14,804 bases of DNA from Caryophanales bacterium UBA6448 (lineage in GTDB: Bacteria; Bacillota_I; Bacilli_A; RF39; UBA660): positions 24,058-38,861 of the forward strand of contig DJOC01000048.1 in assembly GCA_002439555.1 (NCBI GenBank), written 5' to 3'. Positions 13,055-14,804 of this stretch are shown here, in pieces. Position 1 is the stretch's first letter. Each line of letters begins with the position of its first letter. The translations under genes and the position numbers were made by a program. The notes below the pieces were generated by a model. That model was not told the DNA's origin. It worked only from the letters and a program-made list of their open reading frames with translations, and ran no database searches.

Positions 13055-13534
13055 ATGAGAAATAATAAAAAAGGTTTTACATTAGTTGAACTTCTTGCTG
13101 TAATCGTTATTTTAGCGGTTGTTATGTTAGTAGGTATTACCTCAATTGGACCATTAATGGCAAATTCAAGAAAATCTGCTTTAAGAAGTGATGGACTTGA
13201 CTTAATGAATGCTGCCAAAACAGCATATCAAGCAGAGGCTTTAAAAACAGATCCAGCATTTACCGCAACAACAACAGTTTGTATGCCATTGGATTGGTTA
13301 AAAAATGAAGGTTATACTGAAAACAAAAATAAATACAAAGGTTCAGTATTAGTAACTTATGCAAGTGGTCAATATTCTTACAAATATTGGATTGCAAATG
13401 GAACTTATGCATTCCTAGGTGCTGATGAAGACACAGGTTATGATGATAGCACTAAAGTTGTAGATTATAAAGCATCAGAACATGATACAAAATTAACTAC
13501 TTGTGGTGAAACTACAGCAAAAATATTAAGCTAA
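13055..13534 (+). CDS. Type IV pilin-like protein with class III signal peptide
   Basis: The 159-residue protein starts RNNKKGFTLVELLAVIVIL, a textbook prepilin peptidase site: cleavage after Gly7 gives a mature protein starting with Phe and with Glu12 at position +5, followed by a hydrophobic helix to about 30 and an amphipathic continuation (SRKSALRSDGLDLMNAAKTAYQ). The C-terminal globular domain has Cys76 and Cys150, which could form a disulphide, and a YSYKYWIANGTYAF strand pair. No prepilin peptidase, assembly ATPase or other pilin gene is near. It could be a ComGC-like competence pseudopilin, a minor pilin or a surface pilin. ATG 13055 follows AAAGGA (13041-13046). It has its own promoter and terminator. 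Confidence 0.85.
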   Translation: MRNNKKGFTLVELLAVIVILAVVMLVGITSIGPLMANSRKSALRSDGLDLMNAAKTAYQAEALKTDPAFTATTTVCMPLDWLKNEGYTENKNKYKGSVLVTYASGQYSYKYWIANGTYAFLGADEDTGYDDSTKVVDYKASEHDTKLTTCGETTAKILS

Positions 13535-13559
13535 AAAACTCATTTGAGTTTTTTTTTAT
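13535..13559 (+). terminator. Intrinsic terminator after the pilin-like gene
   Basis: AAAACTC (13535-13541) pairs with GAGTTTT (13546-13552) across a four-base loop, with T's to about 13557. Its right arm also contains the -35 box proposed for nfo. Confidence 0.85.
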
Positions 13560-13572
13560 TTTGTGATATTCT
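13544..13572 (+). promoter_or_regulatory. nfo promoter overlapping the upstream terminator
   Basis: TATTCT (13567-13572), preceded by TG at 13564-13565, lies exactly 17 bases after TTGAGT (13544-13549). That -35 box is part of the pilin terminator hairpin. The -10 is the same hexamer as in the pilin promoter. The ribosome binding site GGGTGAT (13580-13586) follows, five bases before the nfo ATG. Confidence 0.55.
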
Positions 13573-13591
13573 TTTAATAGGGTGATAAAAA

Positions 13592-14476
13592 ATGATAATA
13601 GGCTCACACGTAAGTTTTAATAATGGACTTTTAGGTGCTGTTAAGGAAGCAATCTCATATAATGCAAATACATTTATGTTTTATACAGGTGCTCCACAAA
13701 ATACAATTAGAAAAGAAATTAATGTAAATAATGTAATCGAAGCTCATAATCTTATGAAAAAGGCAGGTATAAATATAGAAAATGTAATATGTCACGCTCC
13801 TTATATAATAAATCTTGCAAATAATACAGATTCAAATAAATGGCAATTTAGTATTAACTTTTTAAAAAATGAAATTAAAAGATGTGATGAACTTGGAGTA
13901 AAATATATTGTTGTTCATCCAGGTGCGAGCGTTTCCCTTGATAGAGAGGTTGCTCTTAAAAATATTGCGGATGCTTTAAACTATGTTATTAATTTTGATA
14001 CAGATGTAACTGTACTTCTTGAAACAATGGCTGGAAAAGGTACAGAATGTGGTAAAAACATCGAAGAAATAAAATATTTACTTGATAATGTAATATTTAA
14101 AAATAAAATTGGTGTATGTTTAGATACTTGTCATTTAAATGATTCAGGAGTTGATATAGCAAACTTCGAGGACTATTTAAAAGAGTTTGATAATTTGATA
14201 GGCATCGGTAAAATAGGATGCATTCATATTAATGATAGTAAAAATCCTTTGGGAAGTAAAAAAGATAGACATGAAAATATTGGCTATGGTTATATAGGTT
14301 TTGATAATCTAATAAATGTAATATATAATGGCAAATTAAAAAATGTTCCAAAGATACTTGAAACACCATATATTGAGGGTTTTCCACCATACAAATTTGA
14401 AATAGAAATGATAAAAAGTAAAAAGTTTAATCCAAATTTAACCGAAGATGTTATAAAGTTTTATAAAAATCTTTGA
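13592..14476 (+). CDS. nfo: Endonuclease IV (AP endonuclease, Nfo)
   Basis: Nfo cuts DNA 5' of abasic sites and removes 3' blocking groups in base excision repair, using three zinc ions. This 294-residue protein is full length, and every metal ligand of E. coli Nfo has a counterpart: His68 (CHAPY), His109 (VVHPG), Glu144 (LLETMAG), Asp178 and His181 (LDTCH), His212 (CIHIND), Asp225 and His227 (DRHENIG), Glu257 (LETP). It has a TIM-barrel pattern. Its 3' end overlaps a minus-strand gene by 16 bases, tail to tail. It starts at ATG 13592 after GGGTGAT and stops at TGA, evidence for the standard code. Confidence 0.97.
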   Translation: MIIGSHVSFNNGLLGAVKEAISYNANTFMFYTGAPQNTIRKEINVNNVIEAHNLMKKAGINIENVICHAPYIINLANNTDSNKWQFSINFLKNEIKRCDELGVKYIVVHPGASVSLDREVALKNIADALNYVINFDTDVTVLLETMAGKGTECGKNIEEIKYLLDNVIFKNKIGVCLDTCHLNDSGVDIANFEDYLKEFDNLIGIGKIGCIHINDSKNPLGSKKDRHENIGYGYIGFDNLINVIYNGKLKNVPKILETPYIEGFPPYKFEIEMIKSKKFNPNLTEDVIKFYKNL

Positions 14477-14721
14477 TATTTAGAAAAGTATTCAATATAT
14501 ACTTTTTTTATTTTCTCAAAATTATTACCTTTATATTTATTTTTATAACGATCTATTTTAAATAAACTAGGATTTTTAAGCATCTCTTTATAATTTTTTT
14601 TAACAAAATCATAAGTAAAAGTAAGTTCTTCCTCGTCTAAAAAAACATTTTTACTTTTAGCAAATTTATTTATATCTTCTTTAGTAATACCTTTCATAAA
14701 ATTATCTATCATACCAAACAT
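14461..14721 (-). CDS. DUF2624/YqfT-like small protein
   Basis: The 86-residue protein starts MFGMIDNFMKGITKEDINKF and continues as a small helical, Lys-rich protein with LDEEELTFTYDFVKKNY and a C-terminal VYIEYFSKYQ. The form (a short N-terminal motif 'xxNxxxxxITxxDxxxFAKxxNxxLxxEE', about 85 residues) and the position next to nfo resemble YqfT (DUF2624), which follows nfo in B. subtilis; here it is convergent. I chose ATG 14721 because GGGTGAT (minus strand, 14726-14732) precedes it by four bases; a GTG at 14730 lies inside that site. Function is unknown. Confidence 0.6.
   Translation of the reverse strand: MFGMIDNFMKGITKEDINKFAKSKNVFLDEEELTFTYDFVKKNYKEMLKNPSLFKIDRYKNKYKGNNFEKIKKVYIEYFSKYQRFL
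14484..14509 (+). terminator. Probable terminator of nfo inside the convergent gene
   Basis: AAAAGTAT (14484-14491) pairs with ATACTTTT (14499-14506) across a seven-base loop, and T's continue to 14509. The stem has only two G-C pairs, so it is weak. It lies in the last codons of the minus-strand gene. Confidence 0.45.
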
Positions 14722-14804
14722 TTTTATCACCCAATATATTGTATGATTTATTGTATTTTTTGAATACTATTAATATGAAAAAGTTTTTATTATTATTTAA
14801 ATTT

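Noticed and set aside
13018..13218. Minus-strand frame of 66 codons over the pilin promoter and 5' end
   Set aside because: Overlaps a clear prepilin motif and promoter; no supporting site.
14775..14804. Possible start of a plus-strand gene (MKKFLLLFKF...)
   Set aside because: Resembles a signal peptide start, but there is no ribosome binding site and only ten codons before the window ends.

Overview
The window comes from a very AT-rich Gram-positive bacterium of the Bacillota/Mycoplasmatota side, most like the uncultured gut Bacilli lineages (RF39/Erysipelotrichales-like). The reasons are the base composition, SipW/TasA-type secretion, a sortase-type anchor, and B. subtilis-style neighbourhoods: tkt next to sirA, ylbD next to ylbE, nfo next to a yqfT-like gene. 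TGA is used as a stop (the 35-aa gene, the SipW-like peptidase, nfo) and TGG for Trp, so this is the standard bacterial code and not the Mycoplasma code. The lineage is inferred; no marker gene was compared.

Bases 1-2511 hold the 3' end of a large beta-rich, probably surface, protein, then a 35-residue protein and an overlapping 479-residue helical protein, both of unknown function.

Bases 2520-7698 form a secretion and cell-surface locus. A strong extended -10 promoter, covered by a 9-bp inverted repeat, drives a four-gene unit with overlapping ends: a signal peptidase I homologue that has lost its catalytic residues, a small TasA-like secreted protein, an intact SipW/ER-type signal peptidase, and a second small TasA-like protein. 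A separate strong promoter then drives a 343-aa TasA-like protein with an intrinsic terminator. A further promoter drives a 562-aa beta-helix protein ending in an NPNTID sorting motif, a membrane segment and a Lys tail. The simplest reading is that the intact peptidase matures the three TasA-like substrates, which may assemble into an extracellular fibre or layer, with the beta-helix protein fixed to the wall.

Bases 7712-12996 are mainly housekeeping: a short IMPACT/YigZ-domain gene on the minus strand, uvrC, a full-length transketolase homologue in which nearly all cofactor- and substrate-binding residues have been replaced, a SirA-like gene in the B. subtilis position after tkt, and a translationally coupled ylbD-ylbE pair. 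Bases 13004-14721 carry an orphan type IV pilin-like gene with its own promoter and terminator, endonuclease IV (nfo), whose -35 box appears to lie in the preceding terminator, and a convergent DUF2624/YqfT-like gene.

The two observations most worth following are the intact but apparently catalytically dead transketolase and the active/inactive signal peptidase pair embedded with TasA-like substrates. There is no gene-free stretch over 300 bases, and I saw no tRNA, rRNA, CRISPR array or insertion sequence.
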